Below are positions 8,043-17,809 of a DNA stretch of 64,000 bases, piece after piece. The stretch comes from Comamonadaceae bacterium (GTDB lineage: Bacteria > Pseudomonadota > Gammaproteobacteria > Burkholderiales > Burkholderiaceae_C): positions 62,001-126,000 of the forward strand of contig CANJQN010000003.1 of the NCBI GenBank assembly GCA_947476465.1, written 5' to 3'. Position 1 is the first letter of the stretch. Each line of letters starts with the position of its first letter. The notes under the pieces were generated by a model. That model was not told the DNA's origin, searched no databases, and saw nothing but the letters and a program-made list of their open reading frames with translations. The position numbers and the translations under genes are program-made.

Positions 8043-11000
8043 CTACCAACTGTCGATGAAAGATGTGGGTGCGCGGGTGGTGCCAGCAGCGCGCGCCCCG
8101 ATTGTCCGAACGACCCAGCTGCGGGTTTCGGCGGGATCGATGACTTCGTCGCATTCCATCTCCATTGCACGCGACAAGGCCGTGCCACGGTGGTGCAACG
8201 CGTCCACCAGTTCCTTCTGCCGCTGTGCGCGCTGCTCGGGTTGAGCAATCGCTTCGAGCTCACGGCCGTGCGCCAGCTTCACGGCGCCGTCAAAATTCAT
8301 GGCGCCGAATTCACCTGTAGGCCAGGCGACGGCGAAGGATGTGCCTTTGAACGAGCCCGCCGTCATTCCAACCTTCCCGAGTCCGTAGGCCTTGCGAGTC
8401 ACCACCACACCGAACGGCACCCGCAGGTTCGCGCCGCAAAGCAGCAGCCTCGCGCTGTGCCGAACCAGGCCGGTAGCTTCGGCTGCCGGGCCGACCATGA
8501 TGCCTGGGGTGTCGCACAGCGACAGCATGGGAATGCCGTACGCGTCGCACAGCCGCATGAATCGCGCAGCCTTGTCGGCGGCATCCCGATCGATGGCCCC
8601 GCCAAGGTGGCGCGGATTGTTCGCGATCACGCCAACCGCATGGCCTTCAACGCGCGCAAGCGCAGTAACCATGCCCTGTCCGAAGCCGACCCGCAATTCG
8701 AGCACCGAGCCTGTATCCGCAAGGATCTCCAGGAGCTGGCGAACGTCGTAAGTGCGGCGGCGGTCGACAGGGATGATCCCGCGCAGCTCGCGCTGGTCGC
8801 GGCATTCCCAGTGCTGCAATGCCCCCTGGCGATACGAGAGGAAATTCTTCGCCGCAGCCACGGCCGCCTCTTCATCCTCGACAAGGATGTCGATCACCCC
8901 GTTCGCCGCCTGTACGGCCGACGAGCCAATATCCGTCGCACGCACCCGGCCGAGGCCGCCGCCTTCCACCATCGCCGGTCCCCCCATCCCGATATTGGAA
9001 TTGCGGGTCGCGATGATGACGTCGCACACGCCCATCATGGCGGCGTTGCCTGCGAAGCAGTACCCCGACACGACGCCCACGAGCGGCACGACACCGCTCA
9101 GGCGCGGCAGCAGGTGGAAAGTCTTCTGGTGGACAAAGCTGCCTTCTGTGTCGCCCGAACGCCCGCCACCGCCCTCGCCAAAGATGACGACCGGCAGCTT
9201 TTCCCGCTGCGCGATCTCGAGCATGCGATCCGTCTTGTGGTGGTTGTTATGGCCTTGGGAGCCGCCCAGCACCGTGAAGTCATAGGCCATCACGACGCAT
9301 TGGTTGACGGCGCCTGGAAAGAGCTGCGCGTTCACCGTACCGATGCCACAGACCTGGCCGTCCGCCGGCGTGTTGCGCACAAGGTCTTCTTCGCTCCGGC
9401 GCGCTCTTTGCGCAGCGACCACGAGGCGGCCGTACTCAATGAAACTGCCCGCATCGACGAAGTCCTCGACGTTCTTGCGCGCCGTACGCTGACCCCTGGC
9501 GCGTCTTGCGGCAACGGCCTGCGGCCGTGCGCTATCGAGCGTCATCTCACGACGCTCAAGAATCTGACGCAGATCGGGACGTACGGTGGTCGACAAAGAC
9601 GCGTCCGCAGCTAGCCGGGCCTGCGCCACCTCACCTGGCTCGATGTAGCCGAGCACTTGCCCCTGCTCGACGATGTCGCCAGAACTGACGGTAAGGCTAC
9701 GCACCGTGCCGGAGACCGGCGCATCGACCGCGGTTTCCATCTTCATTGCCTCGATCACGAAGGTCGGAGCGCCCGCCGGGACAGCGCCGCCCACATCGCA
9801 CATCACCTGCACCACGCACCCGCTCATGGGCGACACGATTTCCACGCAGCCCTCAGGGACCTCCGCCTGCACGGCAACACGGCTGTGTTCGTCGGTGACG
9901 TGCCTGTGTCGCTCCTCGGCCGACGCTTCGCGGGGTGCGATCAATGCCTGCAGGTTCTCGTCGACGAAACGCGTATGGAACCGTCCAGACAGGACGTCCG
10001 GGTGTTCCAGCAGGTTCTGCAGCAAGGCCTTGTTGGTGGTGGAGCCCGTGATCGTGAAGGCATCCAGCGCGCGACGCGCCTTGTGCGCCAGATCATCGAA
10101 TCGGCTCGTGCCGCAAAAGACAATGAGTTTCGCAAGCAGGCTGTCGAACCTCGGGTTGGGTTGAAGGCCAGGGTACCCCGCCGAGTCGACTCGGATCCCT
10201 GGCCCTCCTGGCGGTTCGAATCGTTCGATTCGGCCGCCGGACGGCCGCACGGTTCCGTCCTCGCGCAGTTCCTCGAGGTTCACTCGCAATTGCATTGCCT
10301 GGCCACGGCGCTCTGCGATCCCGGCAACGCCGAGATCGGCGAGGCTGGCACCCGCTGCGATGCGTAGCTGCAGCCGCACGAGGTCAAGCCCTGTCGTCTC
10401 CTCCGTCACGGTGTGTTCTACCTGGATGCGGGGGTTCGCTTCGAGGAAGACGAATCTTTCGTCGTCCTGCACGAGGAACTCGAAGGTTCCGAGGCTGCGG
10501 TAGGTCTGACTCGTTGCCATGGTCATCGCCGCTTCATACAGGCGATTGCGCGTGCGCGGCGCCAGCCCAGGCGCTGGCGCGATCTCGATGAGCTTTTGCC
10601 GCTGCCGCTGGATGCTGCATTCCCTCTCACCCAGGCATGCGACAGCACCACGTCCGTCGCCCACCACCTGCACCTCGATGTGGCGAGCATGTGACAGAAA
10701 CTCCTCAGCGTAGACAGCGTCGTTGCCGAATGACGCGCGCGCTTCCGAGCGGCACCGCTGCATTGCCTCCTCGATCTGCTCGGCTGTGTCCACCACACGG
10801 ATGCCGCGTCCGCCGCCGCCCGCGACCGCCTTGATGGCGATCAAGCCCCCCGCACCGAGCGAGGCAAGCAGATCGGCGGCGGCCTGCGCATCGGCGCCAA
10901 CGCGTGTGCCGCGGGCAATGGGTATGCCAAGCCCGCGTGCCAGCTCACGTGCGCTGGCCTTGTCGCCGAAGACGGTCAGCTGCGCGGCCAATGGCCCGAT

Positions 11001-11321
11001 GAACGTGAGATGTTCCTGCTCACAAGCCACGGCCAATCGCGGGTCCTCGCTCAGGAAGCCGTATCCCGGATGGATGGCATCGCATCCAGCCTCCTTTGCA
11101 GCGAGGATGATTTGACCCAGGTCGAGGTACGCACGCGGCCCGGTTCCGCGCAAGCCGATCGCGCGATCGCAGCGCTTGACGTGCAGGCTCGCCGCATCGT
11201 CTTGTGAAAAGACCGCGACCGTCTGGATGCGCATTTCGGCAGCCGTCGCGGCAATGCGCAGCGCGATCTCGCCCCGGTTGGCAATCAGGATCCGACGCAG
11301 GGGTTGTTCTGGAGTGCTCAT
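8043..11321 (-). CDS. Single-chain biotin-dependent acyl-CoA carboxylase (biotin carboxylase - BCCP - carboxyltransferase)
   Basis: The protein has 1092 residues from ATG 11321 (overlapping the upstream stop as ATGA). Biotin carboxylase occupies about 8-440, with RRILIANRGEIALRI, the ATP-grasp glycine loop VAGGGGRGIRVV and ECSIQRQRQKLIE. A biotinyl domain (about 490-560) carries the lysine in EAMKMETAV (Lys527). The carboxyltransferase half (about 590-1085) contains both N- and C-type crotonase subdomains (GEGGGGRSGDTEG; LCDTPGIMVGPAAEATGLVR). This is the domain order of long-chain acyl-CoA carboxylases (LCC type) rather than the usual two-subunit enzymes. It would carboxylate an acyl-CoA using ATP and bicarbonate. 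The natural substrate is unknown; operon partners point to catabolism rather than fatty-acid synthesis. Confidence 0.93.
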   Translation of the reverse strand: MSTPEQPLRRILIANRGEIALRIAATAAEMRIQTVAVFSQDDAASLHVKRCDRAIGLRGTGPRAYLDLGQIILAAKEAGCDAIHPGYGFLSEDPRLAVACEQEHLTFIGPLAAQLTVFGDKASARELARGLGIPIARGTRVGADAQAAADLLASLGAGGLIAIKAVAGGGGRGIRVVDTAEQIEEAMQRCRSEARASFGNDAVYAEEFLSHARHIEVQVVGDGRGAVACLGERECSIQRQRQKLIEIAPAPGLAPRTRNRLYEAAMTMATSQTYRSLGTFEFLVQDDERFVFLEANPRIQVEHTVTEETTGLDLVRLQLRIAAGASLADLGVAGIAERRGQAMQLRVNLEELREDGTVRPSGGRIERFEPPGGPGIRVDSAGYPGLQPNPRFDSLLAKLIVFCGTSRFDDLAHKARRALDAFTITGSTTNKALLQNLLEHPDVLSGRFHTRFVDENLQALIAPREASAEERHRHVTDEHSRVAVQAEVPEGCVEIVSPMSGCVVQVMCDVGGAVPAGAPTFVIEAMKMETAVDAPVSGTVRSLTVSSGDIVEQGQVLGYIEPGEVAQARLAADASLSTTVRPDLRQILERREMTLDSARPQAVAARRARGQRTARKNVEDFVDAGSFIEYGRLVVAAQRARRSEEDLVRNTPADGQVCGIGTVNAQLFPGAVNQCVVMAYDFTVLGGSQGHNNHHKTDRMLEIAQREKLPVVIFGEGGGGRSGDTEGSFVHQKTFHLLPRLSGVVPLVGVVSGYCFAGNAAMMGVCDVIIATRNSNIGMGGPAMVEGGGLGRVRATDIGSSAVQAANGVIDILVEDEEAAVAAAKNFLSYRQGALQHWECRDQRELRGIIPVDRRRTYDVRQLLEILADTGSVLELRVGFGQGMVTALARVEGHAVGVIANNPRHLGGAIDRDAADKAARFMRLCDAYGIPMLSLCDTPGIMVGPAAEATGLVRHSARLLLCGANLRVPFGVVVTRKAYGLGKVGMTAGSFKGTSFAVAWPTGEFGAMNFDGAVKLAHGRELEAIAQPEQRAQRQKELVDALHHRGTALSRAMEMECDEVIDPAETRSWVVRTIGARAAGTTRAPTSFIDSW

Positions 11322-12379
11322 ATGTGAAAGCGGGCTTGCGGCGTGCCCAATTGCGCGGCCCACCGCAGCAATGTCGTGATCAACGCTGCGGACAGGGTCA
11401 GCCCTTCGTTGAGTTGACGGGCCTTCTCGCGCAGCGCGCGTTCTCCCGGAAGGCGAATCTCGCTGTGGCCTGGCGCCAATTGGCTGGATTTGCAGCGCCG
11501 CACCAGCTCCGTGGTTTCGTCCAGGAACGCGTCACGGCCTGCGAACGCGGCGGGATCGATGATCTGCAGGAACACGCCCTGCCCGCCTCGTGTGGGGGCG
11601 TTCCTGCGGCCGTATCCGGACAAGGCCAGGGCAAAGGCCTCCACCACCAGACCGAACGCGAAACCCTTGTAACCGAACTCGGCCCCGCCGAGCGGCGAGA
11701 TGGTTGCGCCTGGCTGGGCCAGCAACGCCCTGGGGTCATCCGTGGGGCGGCCGCATGCATCGATCAGCCACGCCCCTGGTAGCGTTTTGCCCGCCGCCGC
11801 ACACTGCATGATGAAGCTGTTGCTGGCGACCGACGTGCATTGGTCGATGAGAATCGGATCGCCGCGCGTCGGGATGCCAGCGGCAAACGGATTTGTGGTG
11901 ATCGCCGCGTCGACGCCGCCAAACGGCGCGACCGAAGCAAAACTCGGATCCGACACCATCAGCAAGGCAAGGCGGCTCTCGTGTGCAATCGACTCGAGGT
12001 AGGTTTGAAGACTGCCGACATGGGAGCAATTGGCGATGGTAACGGTGACGACGGGGTGCTGCGCACCGCGCTCGAGCGCCTGCTGTACAGCGCGCTCGAG
12101 CACCCAGGCCCCAGCGAGGCGATTGGCCTGCCACGCGAATGTCGCACCAGTGTCCGAGACAATGCCGATGTCGCCATCGGTTGCGATGGCCCCGCTTTGA
12201 ACCCGCTCCAGGTACATGGGCAGATTGGCCAGGCCGTGCGTGGCATGACCGAGCAAGTCGCTTTCTACGAGCTTGGCCGCAACACACGATGCGACCTCCC
12301 CGGCCAGGCCCGCCGCCTGGAGCAGCGCGCTGGCGTCGCGTCTCGCGGCCGCCGCGGGAACCTGGTGAACGGCGAGCAC
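11318..12379 (-). CDS. Ldh family (malate/L-lactate-type) NAD(P)-dependent 2-hydroxyacid oxidoreductase
   Basis: The protein has 353 residues, starting at GTG 12379 three bases after the Bug receptor stop. Recognisable features are SDLLGHATHGLANLPMYLE, the catalytic-His region TIANCSHVGSLQTYLE, TTNPFAAGIPTRGDPILID and GYKGFAFGLVVEA. This family (YlbC/ComC/MdH2 type) interconverts 2-hydroxy and 2-oxo acids with a non-Rossmann fold. It is coupled to the carboxylase gene and preceded by a Bug receptor, so its substrate may be the imported acid of the locus. Confidence 0.88.
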   Translation of the reverse strand: MLAVHQVPAAAARRDASALLQAAGLAGEVASCVAAKLVESDLLGHATHGLANLPMYLERVQSGAIATDGDIGIVSDTGATFAWQANRLAGAWVLERAVQQALERGAQHPVVTVTIANCSHVGSLQTYLESIAHESRLALLMVSDPSFASVAPFGGVDAAITTNPFAAGIPTRGDPILIDQCTSVASNSFIMQCAAAGKTLPGAWLIDACGRPTDDPRALLAQPGATISPLGGAEFGYKGFAFGLVVEAFALALSGYGRRNAPTRGGQGVFLQIIDPAAFAGRDAFLDETTELVRRCKSSQLAPGHSEIRLPGERALREKARQLNEGLTLSAALITTLLRWAAQLGTPQARFHI

Positions 12380-12382
12380 AGA

Positions 12383-13360
12383 CTATTTCGCGAGCCCGAG
12401 TTCCTTGACCACACCGGCGAAGCGAGTGTTGTCCGACGCCACCTGGTCGTGCATCTCCTTGCCTGGGGCGAGGGAAACAAAGCCACCAGCGCCCTCCATG
12501 CGCGTCTTCAACAACGGCGCCGCTGTGGCCTTCGCCAACTCCTGATAAAGGCGGTTGACGATGGCAGGCGGCGTGCCGGCGGGTGCGAAGAGGCCATACC
12601 AGAGCGCCACTCGATAGCCGGGCTTGCCAAGCATTTCGGCGAAGGTCGGCACATCAGGCAGCGTCGGCAGCCGCGACGTCGAGCCGACGCCGATAGGCTT
12701 GAGCTTGCCTGCGCTGATCAGGCCCGCCGCCGGCGGAAAATTCGCGAGGTAGATATCGGTCTTGCCGGTCGAGACGTCGAGCAGCCCTTGGTTGGTGCTC
12801 TTGTAAGCCACATAGACCCCGTTCATGCCGAACTCCTGGTGCAGGATCGCCGTAAACAGATGACTGGCGCTGCCATTGCCGGCCGTCGCAAAATTCGCCT
12901 TGCCCGGATTGGCCTTGGTATAGCCCACCAGGTCAGTCCACGACTTGAGTTGACTCTCACTGCCGACCAGGGCCAGCATCGGGATCTCGCCGATTCGGCC
13001 GATCGGCACGAAGTCGTTGACAGGGTTGTAGGGCGGCGGATTCACCACCTGAACGGCCGTGACCATGATGCTGGTGCCCAGGACCAAGGTGTAGCCATCA
13101 GGCGGCGCCTTGGCCGCGGCTGTGTTCGCAAGCAGTCCGCCGGCGCCCTCGCGGTTGTCGATCACGACCGCCACGCCGAGCTGCTTTGCGAGCTCTTCAC
13201 CGACGGTGCGTCCCACTGTGTCCCCGGCGGTTCCCGGACCTCCCGCAATGATGAGTCGGATCGGACGCGAGGGATAGTCCGACTGGGCGTGCGCGCCAAA
13301 CGCGACTGCCAGGGTGAAAAGTACCGTGCCGCCGATTCTTAGAAGTGAGTTGGTTGCCAT
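12383..13360 (-). CDS. Bug-type tripartite tricarboxylate transporter substrate-binding protein
   Basis: The protein has 325 residues from ATG 13360 with GGAGCAAACG upstream. A Sec signal peptide (about 1-26, ending AHAQS) precedes the mature protein. Family blocks are YPSRPIRLIIAGGPGTAGD, VVIDNREGAGGLLANTAAAK, PPDGYTLVLG, ANPGKANFATAGNGSASHL, VAYKSTNQGLLDVSTGK and SRLPTLPDVPTFAEM. The protein binds a small carboxylate in the periplasm. No TctA/TctB membrane components lie nearby, so it is an orphan receptor. It resembles the second receptor at 15315 closely by eye (shared YKS.....LD.STGK and LPDVPTFAE), suggesting duplication. Confidence 0.92.
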   Translation of the reverse strand: MATNSLLRIGGTVLFTLAVAFGAHAQSDYPSRPIRLIIAGGPGTAGDTVGRTVGEELAKQLGVAVVIDNREGAGGLLANTAAAKAPPDGYTLVLGTSIMVTAVQVVNPPPYNPVNDFVPIGRIGEIPMLALVGSESQLKSWTDLVGYTKANPGKANFATAGNGSASHLFTAILHQEFGMNGVYVAYKSTNQGLLDVSTGKTDIYLANFPPAAGLISAGKLKPIGVGSTSRLPTLPDVPTFAEMLGKPGYRVALWYGLFAPAGTPPAIVNRLYQELAKATAAPLLKTRMEGAGGFVSLAPGKEMHDQVASDNTRFAGVVKELGLAK

Positions 13361-13385
13361 CGTTTGCTCCTGGAGTGTGACTGCT

Positions 13386-15092
13386 CTACGAGTGGGAAGG
13401 CCGCGCGACACGGCCCGGAAGGAATGATGTGGCCTCGCCGTCGAAGTACACGGGCACGCCCGAGACAATGGTCGCCGTGTAGCCAGTGGCCCGTTGTACC
13501 AGGCGGCCGCCGCCGCGCGGGTAGTCGTAGCACATCTGGGGCCGTTCAAACCCGATGCGGTCGATGTCGATCACGTTGATGTCGGCTTTTTTTCCCAAGG
13601 CCAGAACACCACGATCCGCCAGACCCACGGCCGCCGCGCTCTCACTGGTCAGGCGCTTGACCGCCCATGGCACGTCGAAGCCCTCGCCGCGGCGTTTCTT
13701 GGCCCAGTACGACAGATGGTATGTCGTGAAGCTGGCGTCCACCGTGGTCGTGACATGCGCTCCCGCGTCGCCCAGGCCCGAGACCGTGGCGGGGCTCTTG
13801 AGCAGCACGCTGCAAGCATCGAAGTCGCCGTAGGAATAGTTGGCGCCCGCGAAATAGATGAAGTTTCGCCCCTCGTCGTCAAGCAGCATGTCGTAGGCCA
13901 GCTCGCGCACATCGCAGCCCCTGGCCTGTGCGATGGCGGTGAGCTTTTGCTCGGGGGCCAGGTCGTAGTCGAAGCGCTCGCCCATCCAGTACATGAGGTC
14001 GAAGATCAGGCGTTGCGGCGGACGCGGCTCCGCCAGCAGCTTTGCACGAAAGGCCGGGTCGCGCATGATGCGCATGCGCTCGGCAAGCGGCTTGTCCGCA
14101 ATGGAGCGGTACGCCTGCGTCAAGGAGAATGGGTTTTCCGAACACTGCAGGCCCAGCAGGTTTCCGATCTGCCGCGGTGCGACTTGCCCCCGGATCGGAA
14201 TGCCCTCGGCCCAGGCTTTCTCCACCATCGAAAGCATGTTCTTCCACTCCTCCGGCGCCTTGTTCTCCTGGAACAAGGAAATCGTCAGCGGCCGCCCCGA
14301 CGCCTGCACCATCCGCTTGGCGATGTCGAAGTCCGCGGCGCGATCCTTGTCGATGTGAAAGTCCATGCGGTACTCAAGCACGCCGGCGTTCGCATCTTTC
14401 AGGCCCTTGGCGATGCCGACCAGTTCATCGCCGGCCGCTCCGAACGTGGGCATCTGGTCGCCTGTGCCCGTCTTGTGGAAGGCTGCGCGGGTGGTGGTGA
14501 AGCCGACGGCACCCTCGCCGATTGCCTCTGCAAGCAGGCGCCGCATCTGCGAGATGTCGGCGGGCGTCGCCGCTTCGCGCCGGGCGGCACGCGCGCCCAT
14601 CACATGCACGCGCAAGGCGGCGTGCGGCACCTGTGCGCACAGGTCGATGTCGTGCGGGCGCCGGTCTAGCGCGCGCATGTAGTCGCCGAAACTCGTCCAG
14701 TTCCACTCAAGGCCAGCTTCCATCACCTCCATGGGGATGTCCTCGACACCGGCCATGATCTCCATCAGCAGCTGCCGGTCTTCCTTGCGCACGGGCGCAA
14801 AGCCCACACCGCAGTTGCCCATCACGGCCGTCGTGACGCCGTGCCAGCTCGACGGGGTCATGCGCGAGTCCCATGCCGCATGGCCGTCGTAATGCGTGTG
14901 GATGTCGACAAAGCCCGGTGTGACGATCTTTCCCCGGGCATCGATCTCCGACTTGCCCGATCCCGCGACCTTGCCGATGGCGGCAATGACTCCGTTCGAT
15001 ACGGCCACGTCCGCTGCGAAGGGCGCACTGCCGGTGCCGTCGACCACCTCACCGCCACGAATGATGAGGTCGTACTGCGCATGCGCGTTCAT
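13386..15092 (-). CDS. N-acyl-D-amino-acid deacylase family amidohydrolase
   Basis: The protein has 568 residues. The first metal-binding motif is HTHYDGH in [20 protein letters not shown]; a composite-domain N-terminus ([15 protein letters not shown]) and the C-terminal [15 protein letters not shown] complete the amidohydrolase pattern, and [11 protein letters not shown] is typical of D-aminoacylases. These are cytoplasmic zinc hydrolases that cleave N-acyl bonds of D-amino acids or related cyclic amides. GGAAA lies before ATG 15092. It is the first gene of the leftward operon (25 bp before the Bug receptor) and may release the acid that the downstream CoA enzymes use; that link is inference. 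Confidence 0.88.
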   Translation of the reverse strand: MNAHAQYDLIIRGGEVVDGTGSAPFAADVAVSNGVIAAIGKVAGSGKSEIDARGKIVTPGFVDIHTHYDGHAAWDSRMTPSSWHGVTTAVMGNCGVGFAPVRKEDRQLLMEIMAGVEDIPMEVMEAGLEWNWTSFGDYMRALDRRPHDIDLCAQVPHAALRVHVMGARAARREAATPADISQMRRLLAEAIGEGAVGFTTTRAAFHKTGTGDQMPTFGAAGDELVGIAKGLKDANAGVLEYRMDFHIDKDRAADFDIAKRMVQASGRPLTISLFQENKAPEEWKNMLSMVEKAWAEGIPIRGQVAPRQIGNLLGLQCSENPFSLTQAYRSIADKPLAERMRIMRDPAFRAKLLAEPRPPQRLIFDLMYWMGERFDYDLAPEQKLTAIAQARGCDVRELAYDMLLDDEGRNFIYFAGANYSYGDFDACSVLLKSPATVSGLGDAGAHVTTTVDASFTTYHLSYWAKKRRGEGFDVPWAVKRLTSESAAAVGLADRGVLALGKKADINVIDIDRIGFERPQMCYDYPRGGGRLVQRATGYTATIVSGVPVYFDGEATSFLPGRVARPSHS

Positions 15093-15188
15093 TGATTTCC
15101 TTTCAAAGCTGCACGAGCGTGACCACTGTGGAACTCGAAGTCGCGCAATGATCGCCGGTTGATCTAGGTCGCAATCAAGGCGACCCCC

Positions 15189-15244
15189 ACTTGAGTAACC
15201 GCTGCGTCACTTAAGTTGAACGCGACGAAACGTCAGTGTAGTAT
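15189..15244 (+). promoter_or_regulatory. Promoter with doubled ACTTRAGT sites, driving the rightward operon
   Basis: TTGAAC (15216-15221), a 17-bp spacer and TAGTAT (15239-15244) make a good sigma70-type promoter about 70 bp before the GTG at 15315. Just upstream, ACTTGAGT (15189-15196) and the perfect palindrome ACTTAAGT (15209-15216) are spaced 20 bp apart, the second touching the -35 box. Two similar near-palindromes two helical turns apart suggest an operator for a dimeric regulator controlling one or both divergent operons. Confidence 0.6.
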
Positions 15245-15314
15245 GCGGTAATCAGCACGACCCGGTGGATTACCCGACCTGCTGCGGCACATCAATCAGA
15301 AGCTGGAGACAAGT

Positions 15315-16292
15315 GTGAAATTTCGCTGGACGCAAATCTGTGCGGTATTCGCCGTGGCCCTGTTTTCCCTTCAGGCGCAGGCTCAGGGCAGCGGGGATTT
15401 CCCTTCGCGGGCCATCAAGATCATCGTCCCGGGCGGTGCGGCGACGGCCCCCGACCTCGTGGCCCGAGCGCTCGCGGAAGAGCTTACCAAGCAAATGAAC
15501 GTGAGCGTCACGGTCGACAACCGCGAGGGGGCTGGCGGCACAGTCGCCTACGTCGCCGCCGCCAAGTCGCCCGCTGACGGCTACACGCTCTTGCTGGCCA
15601 GCAGCACGATGGTCACTTCAGTGCACATGGTGAATCCGCAGCCGTTTGATCCGGTCAAGGACTTCACTTCCATCATCAAGATCGGCGAGATCCCCCTGCT
15701 CGCCGTGGTGGGCAGCGACACCCAGCACAAGAACTGGAAGGATCTGGTCACCTGGTCCAAGGCGAATCCGGGCAAGATGAACTTCGGCACCATGGGCAAG
15801 GGCAGTGCGAGCCATCTCTACACCGCGATGCTGCAGAAAGAGTTTTCGTTCGGCGCAACCGACGTCGCCTACAAGAGCGTCAGTCAGGGCATCGTGGACA
15901 CCTCCACAGGCAAGCTCGACTTCTACCTGGCGAACCTGCCGCCGACAATCTCACTGCTGCAGGCCGGCAAGCTGCGCGCGGTGGGGATCGGCTCGGCGAC
16001 GCGCCTGCCGGCTCTGCCAGATGTGCCGACCTTCGCCGAGCTCACCGGCAAGCCCGGATACCGTGCCGTACTCTGGTATGCGGCAATGGTGCCCGCGGGC
16101 ACGCCCCAGGCTATCGTGTCGCGCCTGGTCAATGAGGTGACGAAGGCCGCCGCATCCCCGGTGGTCAAACAGCGCATCGAAGCCGCCGGTGGCGTGATGG
16201 CTGTGGCCTCAGGCAAGGACATGCATGACCAGGTCGAGGCCGACTTCAATAAATTCGGCGGGCTGGTCAAGGAACTCGGCCTCGGCAAGTAA
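15315..16292 (+). CDS. Bug-type tripartite tricarboxylate transporter substrate-binding protein
   Basis: The protein has 325 residues from GTG 15315 with GGAG eight bases upstream. The Sec signal ends near AQAQG. Conserved blocks are FPSRAIKIIVPGGAATAPD, VTVDNREGAGGTVAYVAAAK, SPADGYTLLLASSTM, ANPGKMNFGTMGKGSASHLY and LPALPDVPTFAELTGKPGYR. It is the same length as, and very similar to, the receptor on the other side of the deacylase gene. It is first in the rightward operon with the PaaK-like ligase, so it probably presents the substrate that this ligase activates. No membrane subunits are encoded here. Confidence 0.92.
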   Translation: MKFRWTQICAVFAVALFSLQAQAQGSGDFPSRAIKIIVPGGAATAPDLVARALAEELTKQMNVSVTVDNREGAGGTVAYVAAAKSPADGYTLLLASSTMVTSVHMVNPQPFDPVKDFTSIIKIGEIPLLAVVGSDTQHKNWKDLVTWSKANPGKMNFGTMGKGSASHLYTAMLQKEFSFGATDVAYKSVSQGIVDTSTGKLDFYLANLPPTISLLQAGKLRAVGIGSATRLPALPDVPTFAELTGKPGYRAVLWYAAMVPAGTPQAIVSRLVNEVTKAAASPVVKQRIEAAGGVMAVASGKDMHDQVEADFNKFGGLVKELGLGK

Positions 16293-16349
16293 GCCTCCCG
16301 CAGCAACCCCGCGGCGCCTCGCCGCGACCGGATCGACCGAAGGTGGAAG

Positions 16350-17750
16350 ATGAATTTGCGTGCCGAGCGCCGCCTGCTGAACCCGCGCCTCGAATTGCTG
16401 AACAAGGAGCAGGTGAAGTCCCTGCAGTTCGGGTTGCTGAAAAAGCAACTCGCCCATGTCGCGGCGACAAATCCGTTCTACCAGCGGCTGTTCCAGCGCC
16501 AGGGGGTGGACATCGCTCGAATCGCGACGTTGGAGGAATTCAGACGCAGCGTTCCGCTCATCGAAAAGAAGGACCTGATCGAGGACCAGAACGCGGCGCC
16601 GCCCTGGGGCACGCGCCTTAGCGTTCCTGATCGTGACATTGGCCAGGTCTTCGTGACCAGCGGCACGTCCGGCCTGGGCCAGGAGAACCACGCTCTCACC
16701 CATGCGGACATGGAAATGTCCGGCAGCTGTTGGGGCTACCAGTGCCACTGGGCAGGCCTGGTGCCTGGCGACCGGGTGTTTCAGACATTCCCCGTGGCGC
16801 TGCAGAGCGCGGGTGTGCGCGGCCGCCGCACGATGGAAAAATTCGGGCTCAACGTCTTCCAGGTTTCCATCTACGACAGCGAGACGAAGCTGGACTTCAT
16901 GCGCCGCTACCAACCGCATGCCTTCGTCGCCGCCCCCGCGTACCTCACCCGGCTGCGCGCTGTATGCGATGAGATGGGGTTCGTGCCAAGGCGCGACGTA
17001 CCCACGCTTAAAACGGTGCTGATCACCGGCGGTGCCTACAGCGTCGAGTGGGCGCAGGACATGCAGGACTTCTGGGGCGTGAAGTTCACCGAATGGTATG
17101 GAAGCACGCAAAGCGGGGTCAGCCAGTGTTTCACCTGCGAGCACGGTGTGCTCGACCCCGATGGCAAACGCGCGATCATGCACAACTTGGACCATCGCGT
17201 GCTGCTGGAGGTGATCGACCCGGAAACAGGCGAACAGGTGGCCCCCGGAGAAGAGGGGGACGCCGTGGTGACCAACCTGTTCCGCGAGGCTTCGCCCATG
17301 ATCCGCTTTCGCACCTACGATCGCGTTCGCTACCTGCCCAGCGGCTATTGCGGTTGCGGGCGGCCCTTCGATGGCATCGAGGCCGGCACCGTCTCCCGCT
17401 ATGACGACATGCTGAAACTGCGCGGCGTGAACACCTGGCCCGAAACCATTGACGGCGCGGTCTTCACGTTTCCAGAAGTCGAGGAGTACGCGGGGCGGGT
17501 CTGGATGAGCAATCAGGGCACGGAGGAGATCGCGGTCAGGGTTGAACTCAAACCACAGCTGCGACCTGGCTCCCCGGAAGCGGTCGAAACGCTGCTGCGT
17601 GCCATCGCCGCGCGCCTGCGCGAGCGGACTGGGCTTCGCATGGACATCGAGGAAGTGGCACACGAGTCGCTTCCCCGCTTCACCTTCAAAGTAAGGCGCT
17701 GGACGGACGAGCGCCAAACGGGGCTCAAGGTCGTCAAGTACACCGAGTAA
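16350..17750 (+). CDS. Phenylacetate-CoA ligase (PaaK)-like AMP-forming CoA ligase
   Basis: The protein has 466 residues. It shows the PaaK-type N-terminus (LAHVAATNPFYQRLFQRQGVD, RRSVPLIEKKDLIED), the P-loop-like motif VTSGTSGLGQ, ALQSAGVRGRRTMEKFG, TVLITGGAYS, the EWYGSTQSG adenylate motif, RFRTYDRVRYLP and a C-terminal RGVNTWPETIDGAVF. These are cytoplasmic enzymes that convert an aryl or alkyl acid, ATP and CoA to acyl-CoA. A Cys pair in SGYCGCGRPFDG occurs in PaaK relatives. Position directly after a Bug receptor and before an acyl-CoA dehydrogenase supports acid activation. The substrate need not be phenylacetate; no paa ring-oxidation genes are present. Confidence 0.88.
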   Translation: MNLRAERRLLNPRLELLNKEQVKSLQFGLLKKQLAHVAATNPFYQRLFQRQGVDIARIATLEEFRRSVPLIEKKDLIEDQNAAPPWGTRLSVPDRDIGQVFVTSGTSGLGQENHALTHADMEMSGSCWGYQCHWAGLVPGDRVFQTFPVALQSAGVRGRRTMEKFGLNVFQVSIYDSETKLDFMRRYQPHAFVAAPAYLTRLRAVCDEMGFVPRRDVPTLKTVLITGGAYSVEWAQDMQDFWGVKFTEWYGSTQSGVSQCFTCEHGVLDPDGKRAIMHNLDHRVLLEVIDPETGEQVAPGEEGDAVVTNLFREASPMIRFRTYDRVRYLPSGYCGCGRPFDGIEAGTVSRYDDMLKLRGVNTWPETIDGAVFTFPEVEEYAGRVWMSNQGTEEIAVRVELKPQLRPGSPEAVETLLRAIAARLRERTGLRMDIEEVAHESLPRFTFKVRRWTDERQTGLKVVKYTE

Positions 17751-17809
17751 GGCAGCCAACCCCGTTATTGGGACAGATAGACAGACATGCAAGACGGAGA
17801 TTCGACCCC

